NCBI GenBank assembly: GCA_012514535.1
Contig: JAAZAA010000144.1
Span: 1-34,134 of the forward strand
Origin: Myxococcales bacterium
GTDB lineage: Bacteria > Myxococcota_A > Polyangia > Polyangiales > Polyangiaceae
Length of the DNA: 34,134 bases
Direction of reading: 5' to 3'
Position numbers and translations under genes: made by a program. This document shows positions 14,863-23,578 of this stretch, piece after piece (the stretch's first letter is position 1; each line of letters starts with the position of its first letter). The notes under the pieces were generated by a model. It was not told the origin of the DNA. It did not search any database and saw only the letters and a program-made list of their open reading frames with translations.

Positions 14863-16713
14863 TCAGCCCACGACACGCAGGCGGCGGGCGGGGAACCCCT
14901 GCTTCTCGTGCCCCTCCAGCATCATCTCCTTCGAGGAGGGGATGCGCCCGGAACGCTCCGGCGGCGCGGCGGGAACCTGCCCCCAATCGGCGAAATCCTC
15001 GGGCAAAGGACCCGGCAAGGTCGGCTGCTGCGTCCTCTCCAGGAGCTGGAACTCGTGGCGCGCCGAGAGCTGGAGGGGGAGGCCGCGCTCCGGTCCGCGC
15101 TCCCGGAACCAGGCGCGCGTCCGCTCCACGTTCTGGATCAGGGCGTGGTGTTGTGGATCCGTCCGCGCCGCCGCCAGGAAGCGGTCCTGCATGCCCTGGA
15201 GATCGCCGCGAGCGAAGGCGATGCAGGCCAGGTAGTTGTACGCCAACCCGGGCGCGGGGTAGCCGAGCTCGAGGGCGCGGAGCACGTGATGCTCCGCCTG
15301 GTCCAGGTTCCCTGCGCGATAATGGGCGCCGCCGAGGTCCATGTGGGCGGCGTGGTGGTCCCCCACCTTGTCGAGGATGGCCTGCGCGGCGGGCACGTCC
15401 TCCAGGTAGGCGTTCTGGACGCCGCGGTGCTCCACGAACCAGGAGTTGAGGAGCTCGGTGACCTCCTCGTCCGCGTCGAAGGGGGTCTTCAGCTCCTGGA
15501 AGTCCTCCGTGAAGAACACCTCCGGATCGAGCCACCCCTGCTTCACGGCTTCCTGGAAGTCCAAGGTGCCCGGATAGATGGACAGGCAGGAAAAAATGTA
15601 CTGGTGCGGACGGGCCACGTCCAAGAAGGCCAGGGTCTCCCGGAAGGTCTCCTCCGTCTCGCCTCGGTTGCCCAGCATCATGTAGAAGCGCACCTGGATG
15701 CCGACGCTCTTGGCGAGGGAGCTGGCCTCGATGATCTCCTGCGCGGTGATCTTCTTGTCGATGTTCTGGAGGATCCGATCGGAGCCCGACTCCACCCCGA
15801 GGCTCAGCCGCTGACAGCCCGCCAGCCGCATTTCCAGGAGGAGCTCCTCGCTGAGCACGTCGACCCGCGTGTCACAGCTCCAGAAGAACTGCAGGCCACG
15901 CCGCCGGATCTCCCGACAGATCTGCAGCGCCCGCTTGCGGTTCGCGGTGAAGGTGTCGTCCTTGATCTGGATCATCTTCACCGGGAGCTTCTCGAGGGCG
16001 CTCTCGATGGCGTCGACGACGTACTCCACGGAGTGTCCGCGGAACCCCCGTCCCCAGGTCGTCTCCGCACCGCAGAAGGTGCACTGCCAAGGGCAGCCCC
16101 GGGAGGTCATGAGGATGTGAGTCCCGAAGTAGTCGTGCGGTGACGCGAGGCTGTCCAGGTCCCGGATCGAGGGTCGATCGGGGCCCAGCTCGATCTGGTC
16201 CCCCACCCGGAAGGCCGTGCCGGCGATGCCCGTGGTGGAGGCGCCCTGCTCGAGACGGTCGATGAGCTCGAGGAAGGTCAGCTCGCTCTCTCCGAGGCTC
16301 ACCGTGTCGATGGCGGGGTGGTGCCGGAGCAGCTCCCGGGCGAAGGGGGTCGCGTGAGGCCCGCCGACGACGATGTGCGCCGACGGGTGGACGCGCCGGA
16401 TCAGCTCCGCCGCCATGCCCACGCCCCGACGATTCGCCGTCCAGCAGGACATGCCGAACAGATCCGCGTCGAGGGCCGCCACGACGCGCTCGACCTGGCT
16501 CCATGGGTGGGCGGAGATGTTCAGGACCTTCACCTGGTGCCCCGCGCGGATCGCCTGCGCCGCCAACGAGAACAGCCCGTAGGGCGTCTGGAAAAAGTCC
16601 GCGTCGAGATCGCCGTCCCGGTACTCGACGGGGGGGCCCTCGCCGGGAGGGAACGGTGCCTGACCCGGATCCGCGATTTTCCAGGGAGGTGGGTACAGCA
16701 AGGCGATGCGCAT
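14863..16713 (-). CDS. B12-binding-domain radical SAM protein with C-terminal TPRs
   Basis: I chose ATG 16713 (616 residues) over longer forms because GGAG lies 6 bases upstream and the protein then opens with RIALLYPPPW, a typical first strand. Domain order: a cobalamin-binding Rossmann-like domain (about 1-155; FGMSCWTANRRG, VVGGPHATP, LGESELTFLEL), a radical SAM barrel (about 195-420) with CxxxCxxC at Cys207, Cys211, Cys214, a helical linker, and about two TPR repeats (455-540). The canonical B12 DxHxxG is not evident. The family does methylations, methylthiolations or ring chemistry; this substrate is unknown. It heads a minus-strand operon with tatD and tcdA, so a tRNA or nucleotide role is possible but only suggested by context. 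Confidence 0.9.
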   Translation of the reverse strand: MRIALLYPPPWKIADPGQAPFPPGEGPPVEYRDGDLDADFFQTPYGLFSLAAQAIRAGHQVKVLNISAHPWSQVERVVAALDADLFGMSCWTANRRGVGMAAELIRRVHPSAHIVVGGPHATPFARELLRHHPAIDTVSLGESELTFLELIDRLEQGASTTGIAGTAFRVGDQIELGPDRPSIRDLDSLASPHDYFGTHILMTSRGCPWQCTFCGAETTWGRGFRGHSVEYVVDAIESALEKLPVKMIQIKDDTFTANRKRALQICREIRRRGLQFFWSCDTRVDVLSEELLLEMRLAGCQRLSLGVESGSDRILQNIDKKITAQEIIEASSLAKSVGIQVRFYMMLGNRGETEETFRETLAFLDVARPHQYIFSCLSIYPGTLDFQEAVKQGWLDPEVFFTEDFQELKTPFDADEEVTELLNSWFVEHRGVQNAYLEDVPAAQAILDKVGDHHAAHMDLGGAHYRAGNLDQAEHHVLRALELGYPAPGLAYNYLACIAFARGDLQGMQDRFLAAARTDPQHHALIQNVERTRAWFRERGPERGLPLQLSARHEFQLLERTQQPTLPGPLPEDFADWGQVPAAPPERSGRIPSSKEMMLEGHEKQGFPARRLRVVG

Positions 16714-17069
16714 CGTGAGCTCCGTCGGCGCCGGCAGGGGCGACGTCGCGACCTTACCACGCGCTCCCGCGCCCCTCCGCGCACACCGGCAACCTCCCCT
16801 TCGATTCTCGGGGACTCCAATCCTCCCCTGGAGACGACGGCCTCTTCCCCACGACACACGTCCTGCGCGGCGCACTCCCCGCCCCCTTCATCACCGCACG
16901 GAGAGTGTCCAGCGAGCGAGCAAACGTCCGGTCCAGGCGGACACCTGTATCGCGCCGTCCGGACGCCTGTCGGAGCCCGAAGCGCCCGAAGCGCTCCCAC
17001 GCAGCCCAAAACCTCGCATCGACGCGTTGGCACGCCGGCTGCAGCTCGCCCCGCAGGAGGAGGCCCCGC
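16714..17069. other. Divergent gene-free region, 356 bp
   Basis: Separates the radical SAM operon (-) from the stress-protein gene (+). CGTCCGG occurs at 16925-16931 and 16956-16962, the second inside the palindrome GTCCGGAC (16957-16964). These are possible operator half-sites 31 bases apart. No clear -35/-10 was seen. Confidence 0.4.
17055..17060 (+). promoter_or_regulatory. Strong ribosome binding site
   Basis: AGGAGG, 9 bases before ATG 17070, fixes that start over the longer in-frame form beginning near 16905. Confidence 0.85.
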
Positions 17070-17636
17070 ATGCAGACAGCGCGCGTCATCGTCGTTGGAT
17101 TCGATTATTCCCCTTTGAGTGAGGCGGCCCTGCACCGGGCGCTCCGCATGACGGAGGCGGTGCCCTTCGCGACGCTGCACGCGGTCACCGTCGGCACGCG
17201 GGTCGGCGCCGACGTCCGCCTGCCCGACGGCGCGGTGATGTCCCAGTGGGCGGCCGTGGAGGCGGTGCGCATCCACCTCCGTGAGCGCGTCCGGGCGGTG
17301 CCGGACATCGGGGCGCGGAACTTGCGCGTGATCGGGCACGTGCGCGGCGGCGAGCCCTCGCAGGCCATCCTCGATCTCGCCTTCACCTGCAACGCCGAGA
17401 AGATCGTGATGGGCGCCCACAGCGCCACCGACGACCACGGCGGCACCTTGGGCCAGGTGGCCCAACGGGTGCTGGCGCAGGCGCCCATCGGTGTGCACGT
17501 GGAGACCGCCGTCGCCTCGGCCCCGACCCCGGCTCCCTTCGATCCCCTGCGGTGGGCCTTCGTGTTCGGGACGGGCAACAGGCGCTCCAAGGGCGCGCTG
17601 AGCGCGCACAGCGCCAATGTGGGTATGAAGGCGTAA
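17070..17636 (+). CDS. UspA-like universal stress protein, ATP motif degenerate
   Basis: The 188-residue protein has one Usp fold (about 4-145): the first strand VIVVGFDYSPLSEAALHRAL matches the Usp opening and the end VAQRVLAQAPIGVHV matches its last helix and strand. The ATP-binding signature GxxGx9G(S/T) reads GAHS at 115-118 and GQ at 128-129, so the second Gly and the final Ser/Thr are lost. It is probably a non-ATP-binding Usp. About 45 extra residues follow the fold, ending in a Lys/Ser/Gly-rich tail. The gene is 47 bases before the TPR-PEGA protein gene on the same strand and may be co-transcribed. Its role is presumably stress response; no partner can be named. Confidence 0.85.
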   Translation: MQTARVIVVGFDYSPLSEAALHRALRMTEAVPFATLHAVTVGTRVGADVRLPDGAVMSQWAAVEAVRIHLRERVRAVPDIGARNLRVIGHVRGGEPSQAILDLAFTCNAEKIVMGAHSATDDHGGTLGQVAQRVLAQAPIGVHVETAVASAPTPAPFDPLRWAFVFGTGNRRSKGALSAHSANVGMKA

Positions 17637-17683
17637 AGAAAAACTCGCGCTCGGCGAATTGACGACCGAGACCGAGACGCGCC

Positions 17684-18760
17684 ATGTTGCCCCTGCAAAT
17701 GGTGCCTGGCTCTAGTCGCCGCCCGCGAAGGGACCGCCCCCTCGGGACGACGTTCACGGCGGTCCTGCTCTTGCTCAGCAGGATGACCTGGGCCGACCCG
17801 AGCCAGGCAGCGCATGCCCACGACGCGCCCACGACCGCGAGCGCCACTCCGGAGCCCAGCGCCGCCGAGCTGAGCGCGGCGCGGCAGAAGTTCCAGAAGG
17901 CCCTCGCCTTGCAGACCGCGGGCGACTGGACGGGCGCCTTGGTCCTCCTCAAGGAGGTCGCCGAGGTGAAGACCACGCCGCAGGTCCTCTTCAACATCGC
18001 CCTGTGCGAGGAGAACGTGGGGCAGCTGGTGGCGGCGCTCGGCCACTACGAGTTGGCGGCCGCCGACGCCCGCGAAGCGGGGCTCCCCCTCGTCGAGCGG
18101 GAGTCCATCGAGCGTCTCTCCCAGCTGCGCGCACGGATCCCGCGCCTGCGCGTCGAGCGCGGCGCGAGCGCGGCCGCCGCCCAGGTCAGCCTCGGCGGAG
18201 TCGAGCTCGGCGACAGCGCCCTGGGCAAGGATCTCCCTCTGGATCCCGGCTCCTACCAGATCCAGGCCACCGCGCCCGGCAAGGAGCCCTTCGTGCGCGA
18301 CGTGCGCCTCACCGAAGGGGGCCACGTCACGGTGACGGTCGAGTTCGCGGCGCCTCCGCCGCCTCCGGTGGTGGTCGACGAGCCGTCGGACGGGAGCTCC
18401 GGGCAGCGCGTGCTCGCCTGGGTGAGCGGCGGCGTGGGCCTCGCGGGGTTGTCCGCGGCGGGGGTCTTCTACGGGCTCCGCTACGATGCGCAGAAGGAGC
18501 TCGACGAGCTCTGCCCGAGCCGCACCAACTGTCCGCCGTCGGCGCGGGACACCCACAACCGCGGTCGCGACTACACCACCTACGGCAACCTCGCCCTCGG
18601 CGTCGGCATCGCGGGGCTGGCGACGGCCGCCGTCCTGTGGCTCACCGATCGCCCCTCCAAGGACTCCGTCGCTCGCGACACGCCCACTCCGCCGCGCCAC
18701 GTCTTCGGCATCGGTCACGGCTCGGCGCCCCTCGGCGCGACCTGGAGCGGGACCTTCTGA
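17684..18760 (+). CDS. Secreted TPR-PEGA membrane protein
   Basis: The 358-residue product begins with a signal-type segment (hydrophobic 22-32, possible cleavage after TWA at 35-37). A helical TPR-like part (about 60-150, ending TPQVLFNIALCEENVGQLVAA) matches the N-terminal repeat of many myxobacterial envelope proteins. A PEGA-like strand domain (about 155-222, with LPLDPGSYQIQATAPGKEPF) follows. Then a Pro run and two membrane helices at about 243-264 and 302-321 flank a short loop with two Cys. PEGA domains are thought to contact surface layers. The function is unknown. Its stop is three bases from the stop of the convergent kinase, inside a shared inverted repeat. Confidence 0.85.
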   Translation: MLPLQMVPGSSRRPRRDRPLGTTFTAVLLLLSRMTWADPSQAAHAHDAPTTASATPEPSAAELSAARQKFQKALALQTAGDWTGALVLLKEVAEVKTTPQVLFNIALCEENVGQLVAALGHYELAAADAREAGLPLVERESIERLSQLRARIPRLRVERGASAAAAQVSLGGVELGDSALGKDLPLDPGSYQIQATAPGKEPFVRDVRLTEGGHVTVTVEFAAPPPPPVVVDEPSDGSSGQRVLAWVSGGVGLAGLSAAGVFYGLRYDAQKELDELCPSRTNCPPSARDTHNRGRDYTTYGNLALGVGIAGLATAAVLWLTDRPSKDSVARDTPTPPRHVFGIGHGSAPLGATWSGTF

Positions 18761-18770
18761 CCGTCAGAAG
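18754..18770. terminator. Inverted repeat spanning two convergent stop codons
   Basis: CTTCTGA (18754-18760), CCG, TCAGAAG (18764-18770), an exact 7-bp palindromic stem. The left arm ends with the TGA of the + gene and the right arm begins with the TGA complement of the - gene. No U-tract on either side, so bidirectional termination is only a possibility. Confidence 0.4.
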
Positions 18771-20392
18771 CCAGGATCGCGGACGGGGGTCACGAAGGGC
18801 TGCTCCCCTCCGCTCGTGGAGTTCGACGCGGAGGAGCCGCCCCCGTCCTTCGTCGAGGACTTCCCTCCCCGGGTACCCGATCCTCGCGACGAAGCCCCCG
18901 AGGCGAGCTGCCCGACGCCGCTCGCGGCGGGGCTCGGCCGATCCGTGGTCCCTTCGGCGCCCGTGAGCGCTGCGCCCTCGGTCCCGTCCTGCGCCTCATG
19001 GTGCTCGGTGCTCTCCGAGGCCTCCGCGAGCGCTCCGCTCGATCCGGGGGGGCGGGGCTCTTCGGGCACCGCCGCGCTCATGGACGCGACGGAGCGACTC
19101 GCCGCGCTCGGGGCCTCCTCGTCCTCCCGCCCCACGAACGTCACCAGAGCGACCCCCGTCGCGATCACCCCCCCCACCAGGGCACCGACCCCGATGGCCG
19201 AGTAGCGCAGGCGACCGCTGATCGTCGCCTGGCTGCGCGTCTGCCCCCTCACCGGGTCCGAGCCCGTCCCCTCGATGTTCCGCTCGAAGCTCGGCGCGCT
19301 GTCCAGCTCCACGTCCACCGGCGGCGGAGGCAACGTACGGTGCACCACCGTGGCCACGTCGTCCTGGGGCACCGTCATGGACAGGGTGCGATCCGTCCCC
19401 CCCAGCTCCTCGCGCTCGTCGGCGATCTCGAGGGCCGCGCGCACCGCGCGGCGTCGCTTCTCCTGGCGGTCCTGCAAGAGCGTGCGCACGTACTCCGCCA
19501 CCTCCTCGTCCGTGCTCGGTTGCATCACGCGCGTGAGGGCCTTCAGCAGATCGTTGGCGGAGGGGAAGCGTCGCGAGGGCTCCTTGGCCAGGGCCTGCGC
19601 CACCACGGCCTCCAGCGCGGGGCGGAGGCTCGGGACGTACTTGCGGATGGGGCGCGCCGGCTCGTCGGAGGTGATGTTCTCGATCGTCCGGGTCTGGTCC
19701 TCGCCGCGGAAGGGATGGACCCCGGTCAGCAGCATGTAAAGCACGATGCCGAGGGCGAACACGTCCGTGCGGCGATCCACGGGCTCCCCCCGGAGCTGCT
19801 CCGGCGACATGTAGGCGATCTTGCCCTTGAGCTGGCCCGCCTCCGTCTCCGCCGCGATCCGCGACGTGGCCTTCGCCACGCCGAAGTCCACGATTTTCAC
19901 GACGCCGTCGTAGGTGACGAGGACGTTGTGAGGGGTGATGTCCCGATGGACGAGGCCGACGAGCGCCCCCTGCTCGTCCCGCAGCTCGTGGGCCGCGTGC
20001 AGCCCACGACACGCCTGCGCCACGAGGGAGATGGCCACCCGCAGGGGCACCCCCCCCTGCTTGGCGGCGTAATTCATGAGCACGTTCAGGGGCTCACCAT
20101 CGACCCACTCCATGACCAGGTACAGGACGTTGTCCTGCTCGCCGAGATCGAGGATCTCGATCACGTGGGGATGGTGCACCTCGGAGGCCAGGGAGGCCTC
20201 GTCGAGGAACATCTTCTCGAAGTTGGGATCGTCGATCATCGCCGGCAGCATCGTCTTGATCGCCACCAGCTTCTGGAAACCGCGCGAGCCCTTGAGGCGG
20301 GCGGCCCAGACCATCGCCATGCCGCCCCGAGCTACGGGCATGAGCAGCTCGTAGCGCCCGAGCACCTGGCCGGGAACGACGTCCATCAACAT
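18764..20392 (-). CDS. Ser/Thr protein kinase with C-terminal membrane anchor
   Basis: The 542-residue protein has an N-terminal kinase domain (about 12-285), a linker with a charged helix (295-325), one membrane segment (398-420) and a Ser/Gly/Glu-rich tail (421-542) predicted outside the cytoplasm. Seen motifs: ARGGMAMVW (21-29), Lys46, helix-C Glu65, HRDITPHN (Asp151, with Thr153 where Lys is usual), DFG Asp169 and YMSPEQ. The HRDxS/TP variant is common in myxobacterial kinases (from memory) and need not mean inactivity. The tail has no PASTA repeat or other sensor domain I recognise. ATG 20392 or ATG 20386 may start it. It is divergent from the sensor kinase at 20650, with a 257-base shared upstream region. 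Confidence 0.92.
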   Translation of the reverse strand: MLMDVVPGQVLGRYELLMPVARGGMAMVWAARLKGSRGFQKLVAIKTMLPAMIDDPNFEKMFLDEASLASEVHHPHVIEILDLGEQDNVLYLVMEWVDGEPLNVLMNYAAKQGGVPLRVAISLVAQACRGLHAAHELRDEQGALVGLVHRDITPHNVLVTYDGVVKIVDFGVAKATSRIAAETEAGQLKGKIAYMSPEQLRGEPVDRRTDVFALGIVLYMLLTGVHPFRGEDQTRTIENITSDEPARPIRKYVPSLRPALEAVVAQALAKEPSRRFPSANDLLKALTRVMQPSTDEEVAEYVRTLLQDRQEKRRRAVRAALEIADEREELGGTDRTLSMTVPQDDVATVVHRTLPPPPVDVELDSAPSFERNIEGTGSDPVRGQTRSQATISGRLRYSAIGVGALVGGVIATGVALVTFVGREDEEAPSAASRSVASMSAAVPEEPRPPGSSGALAEASESTEHHEAQDGTEGAALTGAEGTTDRPSPAASGVGQLASGASSRGSGTRGGKSSTKDGGGSSASNSTSGGEQPFVTPVRDPGF

Positions 20393-20649
20393 GCGCGATT
20401 CATCTGGTTGCTGCCTCGACTCGATGGGCTCAGCGGGGGACGCGGATCCGCCCGACGCAGTCGAAACTCTCGTCGGTCCAGTATAGCCGCCGCGGTCGTG
20501 TCCCGCCGCATCCGAGCCCCCATCGAGGGTCTAGCATACAGCCTCTTCCTTTCCGGTCGTTTCTCGAAAGGTCGTTCTGGAGCAAACACCGACTCGCACT
20601 CGCGCGCCGGCCTTACGGCCCGCAACCACCTCACCACACCTGGCCGCAC

Positions 20650-22869
20650 ATGCTGCGCTTACCTCTCCGGTATCCCTTCCTCGTGCCGCTCGGGTTCGCG
20701 GTGCTCGTGCTCGGGGCGGGGTGGCTGCTGCACACGCGCGTCGACGAGCGTCTGCGGCTCGAGCTGGTGAGCGATCTCACCACGATCCGGGACAGCAACG
20801 TGGCCGCGCTCAACGAGTGGATCGCGGCCCAGGAGCGCGCCACCGCGACGGCGACCTCGGATCCCGAGGTGATCCAGACGACGGCGCGCCTCGTGCGCCA
20901 GGATCGCCGCGCGCCCGACACACCGCACCACGCTTACCTGCGCCAGGAGCTCCGACGCCTCCTCCATCCAGTCGTACTGCACAATGAGTTCGAGTCCTTT
21001 CGGCTGATCCGCGAGGGGCGGGTGCTCGCCGCGGACTCTCCGGGGCCTTGGGCGCCGCTGCCCGAGGCGGTGCTGCGCGGGGCGGAGCGCCTCGACCTCG
21101 GCGAAGCGTGGCTCTCGGCGCCGCAGCGCGGGGGGGACGGCGGCCGGGACGAGCCCATCATGTGGTCGTGCAGCCCCGTGGGCACCGGAACGCGGGGCCC
21201 CGAGGCGATCCTCTGCTTCGCGGTCGATCCGCGTCGGTCCTTCGCGCGGGTGCTGCACCTGGCCCGCTTCGGCGACACGGGCGAGACCTACGCCTTCGGC
21301 CCCGACGGCTACCTGCTCTCACGCAGCCGCTTCGAGCGCGAGCTGCGGAGCTGGGGCCTCCTCGGTCCGGAGGAGAGCTCGATGTTCCGCATCCAGATCC
21401 GGGACCCGGGCCTGGATTTGGGTCGCGATCGAGGCCCGCTCACGCCGGGAGACCGGCGCCCCCTCACGCGCATGGCCCAGTCCGCCACGCGCGGTGAGCG
21501 CGGCGTCGACGTGGACGGATACCCCGGCTACCGCGGCACTCCGGTCGTGGGCGCCTGGGTGTGGCTCGCCCCGCATCAGTTCGGCGTGGCGACGGAGATG
21601 GAGGTGAGCGAAGCCTTCGAGACGCTCCGCGTCGTGCGCGCGTCCATGTGGACGCTCTTCGGCATCCTGATCCTCGCCACCATCGGCCTCGCCTTCGGGG
21701 CGCGGATCATCAAGCGCCTCCAGGGCAGCGCGCGGCGCGCGGAGCGCCTCGGTCAGTACACCCTCGAGGAGCGCATCGGCCAGGGAGGCATGGGCACGGT
21801 GTATCGCGCGCAGCACGCCCTGCTGCGGCGACCGACCGCCGTGAAGGTGATCCGCTCCGTCGACCTCGACTCGGCGACCCGCGTGCGCTTCGAGCGGGAA
21901 GTGCAGGCCACCTCGCAGCTGACGCACCCCAACACCGTCGCCATCTACGACTACGGCCACGCCGCCGGGGGAGTCTTCTACTACGCGATGGAGTACCTGG
22001 ACGGGATCACTCTCCAGGAGCTCGTGCGCAGCGATGGACCGCAGCCCCAGGGGCGCGTGATGCACATCCTGCAACAGGTCTGCGGCTCCCTGGCGGAGGC
22101 CCACGCCGCGGGCCTGGTGCACCGCGACATCAAGCCGGCCAACATCATGCTGTGTCAGCGGGGCGGCGCCTACGACGTCGTCAAGGTCCTCGACTTCGGC
22201 CTCGTGAAGAACGTGGACACGGGGGAGTCCCTGCTCACGGCGGCGAACGCCCTGGCGGGCACCCCGCACTACATGGCGCCCGAGTACATCACGGAGCCCG
22301 CTCGCGCGGACGCGCGCGCGGACGTCTACGCCGTCGCGGCCGTCGCCTTCTATCTCCTGACGGCGCGCCTCCTCTTCGACGGCGGCAACATGATGTCCGT
22401 GCTGACCCGCCACATGACCGAGGAGCCGCCCCGGCCGAGCACCATCACGCCCTTCCCCGTGGATCCCGCGCTGGAGGCGCTGCTGCTCACGTGCCTCGAC
22501 AAGGATCCGGAGCGCCGCCCCGCGGACGCGGGCGAGCTGCTGCAGAAGTTGGAGCAGCTCGCGATCGAACACGGGATCCTCTGGTCGCAGCAGGAAGCCA
22601 AGGCCTGGTGGCGCGTGCGCGGGCGCGCGTTGCTCCCGGCGGAGCGCGCCCCCTTCACCACCGCCCCCACCCTCGCCGTGGACCTCCGCGGGCGCTTCTC
22701 CACGGGCCGCCGACCCTTCAAGGAGCGGCGACGTCACCCGGAGCGCCGCGCGGAGGATCGGGCGGCACGCGCCGAGAACGGCCCCGACACGGTCCCCACG
22801 AGGCCACCGCGGCCTCGCCCTGAATCGCCGCGGAGTGAGCCGCGGAGTGAGCCGCGCCCGGACCGCTGA
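20650..22869 (+). CDS. Ser/Thr protein kinase with N-terminal periplasmic Cache-like sensor
   Basis: The 739-residue protein has the topology of a sensor histidine kinase but a Hanks kinase output. TM1 (about 9-27) and TM2 (about 333-352) enclose some 300 periplasmic residues resembling a double Cache domain: a long first helix (DLTTIRDSNVAALNEWIAAQ), then GETYAFGPDGYLLSRSRF and a closing GAWVWLAPHQFGVATEMEV. The kinase domain (about 372-635) is intact: GQGGMGTVY, Lys399, HRDIKPAN (Asp493), DFG Asp515 and GTPHYMAPE. A basic, Arg/Pro/Glu-rich tail follows, ending in two exact copies of SEPR. A small ligand in the periplasm probably controls kinase activity; the ligand is unknown. Start ATG 20650. 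Confidence 0.93.
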   Translation: MLRLPLRYPFLVPLGFAVLVLGAGWLLHTRVDERLRLELVSDLTTIRDSNVAALNEWIAAQERATATATSDPEVIQTTARLVRQDRRAPDTPHHAYLRQELRRLLHPVVLHNEFESFRLIREGRVLAADSPGPWAPLPEAVLRGAERLDLGEAWLSAPQRGGDGGRDEPIMWSCSPVGTGTRGPEAILCFAVDPRRSFARVLHLARFGDTGETYAFGPDGYLLSRSRFERELRSWGLLGPEESSMFRIQIRDPGLDLGRDRGPLTPGDRRPLTRMAQSATRGERGVDVDGYPGYRGTPVVGAWVWLAPHQFGVATEMEVSEAFETLRVVRASMWTLFGILILATIGLAFGARIIKRLQGSARRAERLGQYTLEERIGQGGMGTVYRAQHALLRRPTAVKVIRSVDLDSATRVRFEREVQATSQLTHPNTVAIYDYGHAAGGVFYYAMEYLDGITLQELVRSDGPQPQGRVMHILQQVCGSLAEAHAAGLVHRDIKPANIMLCQRGGAYDVVKVLDFGLVKNVDTGESLLTAANALAGTPHYMAPEYITEPARADARADVYAVAAVAFYLLTARLLFDGGNMMSVLTRHMTEEPPRPSTITPFPVDPALEALLLTCLDKDPERRPADAGELLQKLEQLAIEHGILWSQQEAKAWWRVRGRALLPAERAPFTTAPTLAVDLRGRFSTGRRPFKERRRHPERRAEDRAARAENGPDTVPTRPPRPRPESPRSEPRSEPRPDR

Positions 22870-22970
22870 GCGGGCCCCTGGCTCCGCGCCTCCGTGAAGC
22901 CCGCCCTGGCCCGACGCCCGACGCGATCCAGCGTTGGTCCCCCGGGTGCGCTCGGGTAGGCTGGTGGCGC

Positions 22971-23441
22971 ATGGAGCTGCGCACCGAAATCGAGATCTCC
23001 GCTCCCCCGGCGGCCGTGTGGGAGGTGCTCACGGATTTCGCCCGCTACCCGGAGTGGAACCCGTTCCTCGTCGAGGTGCAGGGCTCGCCGAAGGTCGGCG
23101 GCGAGCTCCGCGTCGCCGTGTCTCCCCCGGACAGCCGCGAGTACCACCTGCTCGCCACGCTCGTCACCTACGAGCCCCAGCGTGAGCTCCGCTGGCGCGG
23201 CAAGTGGGGGGCTTCGTTCCTCCTGGAGGGGGAGCACTTCTTTCGGCTCGTGGCCGTGGACGTCGACCGCACGCGCGTGATCCACGGGGAGGATTTTCGG
23301 GGCGTGCTCGTCCGCTTCCTGGGGCGCAAGCTGACGCTCGTCGCCCGCGGCTTCGTCTTCATGAACCAGGCCCTCAAGCGGCGCGTGGAGTCGGGGCTTC
23401 GTTCCAGCCAGGGCGCAGCGTCAGCCGCCGCGTCTCCCTGA
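22971..23441 (+). CDS. SRPBCC (polyketide cyclase/START-like) protein
   Basis: This 156-residue protein fits the SRPBCC helix-grip fold, which binds hydrophobic ligands. The opening IEISAPPAAVWEVLTDF, the YPEWNPFLVEVQG helix-strand turn, the central beta strands (ELRWRGKWGASFLLEGEHFF) and the final long helix (RGFVFMNQALKRRVESGL) are all typical. Length is usual for a stand-alone member. The ligand or reaction cannot be told. It starts at ATG 22971, 101 bases after the sensor kinase, on the same strand; a GGTGG about 6 bases upstream is a weak ribosome site. It could be a lipid or aromatic-ligand carrier rather than an enzyme. Confidence 0.9.
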   Translation: MELRTEIEISAPPAAVWEVLTDFARYPEWNPFLVEVQGSPKVGGELRVAVSPPDSREYHLLATLVTYEPQRELRWRGKWGASFLLEGEHFFRLVAVDVDRTRVIHGEDFRGVLVRFLGRKLTLVARGFVFMNQALKRRVESGLRSSQGAASAAASP

Positions 23442-23578
23442 GCCGCGCGTCTCGTCCACCGGCACCAGAACGACGCGCCAGAATGACGCGCCGCGCCGCG
23501 CTCCCGGCACTTCCAGGCGCCCCGGCACCGTCACCCGTTTCGGGGTATCCTGGTGGAAGGAGGCTCACGTCCAAGCTC

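Noticed and set aside
14200-16143. 647-codon frame on + opposite tatD and radical SAM genes
   Set aside because: Composition of an antisense shadow; genuine genes lie opposite with complete motifs.
18764-20392. HRDIT kinase as a pseudokinase
   Set aside because: Lys-to-Ser/Thr in the HRDxKxxN loop is frequent in myxobacterial kinases (from memory), and Asp, Asn, DFG and both Lys46/Glu65 are kept.
18998-20770. 590-codon open frame antisense to the tail-anchored kinase
   Set aside because: No family look and covers a clear kinase on the other strand.
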